Assembly: GCA_029060585.1 (NCBI GenBank)
Contig: JAIDTS010000129.1
Location: 1-6,416 of the forward strand
DNA: 6,416 bases
Source: Muribaculaceae bacterium
Lineage (GTDB): Bacteria > Bacteroidota > Bacteroidia > Bacteroidales > Muribaculaceae
Direction: 5' to 3'
Below are positions 6,394 through 6,416 of the stretch, one piece after another (the first letter of the stretch is position 1; each line of letters begins with the position of its first letter). Below the pieces are notes generated by a model. That model had not been told where the DNA came from, did not search any database, and was given only the letters and a program-made list of their open reading frames with translations. A program made the translations under genes and the position numbers.

Positions 6394-6416
6394 AACAAAT
6401 GATAAATGATTATTAT

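Noticed and set aside
6399..6416. Start of a new gene at ATG 6399 or 6406
   Set aside because: Only up to six codons are visible, with no signal-peptide character; the call would rest on an ATG in an AT-rich run.

Overview
The window most likely comes from a member of the Bacteroidota, order Bacteroidales (gut type, Muribaculaceae- or Prevotella-like). Three things point there. Promoters have the Bacteroidota -7 form TAnnTTTG (1335-1342, 3127-3134, 6276-6283). Two proteins end in short tails that look like type IX secretion system (T9SS) sorting signals. One protein is a C10 (streptopain-type) cysteine peptidase with its inhibitory propeptide, a family common in this order. The family-level placement is inference.

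Layout. Bases 1-70 hold nothing I can support. A minus-strand gene (71-1210) encodes an exported alpha/beta-hydrolase esterase. A 136-base divergent spacer follows. On the plus strand, 1347-1439 is a 30-codon open frame that matches the N-terminus of RhuM-family proteins and then stops. Its last 13 bases overlap the start of a double-ATPase ABC protein (1427-2881) that resembles ModF. About 300 bases without a recognised gene follow (2882-3188): first an unassigned GC-richer stretch, then an AT-rich promoter and leader. The largest gene (3189-6095) encodes a secreted 968-residue C10 peptidase with extra C-terminal domains and a T9SS tail. It ends in a strong hairpin terminator (6125-6167). The last 250 bases repeat the promoter and leader found before the peptidase gene, with a 16-bp tandem duplication inserted, and then run into a GCAGAGG-type repeat at the window edge.

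How the parts relate. The esterase and the peptidase both look like periplasm-crossing proteins bound for the cell surface or medium through T9SS, so they fit a polymer- or protein-degrading secretome; they are not one operon. The ABC protein has no transmembrane segments and no transporter partner nearby, and it appears to be expressed from a promoter and translation start region derived from a rhuM gene. The repeated promoter-leader suggests that the next gene, beyond the window, was once or still is expressed in the same way as the peptidase.

No defence system, CRISPR array, tRNA, rRNA or complete mobile element was found. The most unusual points are the rhuM 5' fragment in front of the ABC gene, the asymmetric ABC ATPase sites, and the duplicated promoter-leader module.
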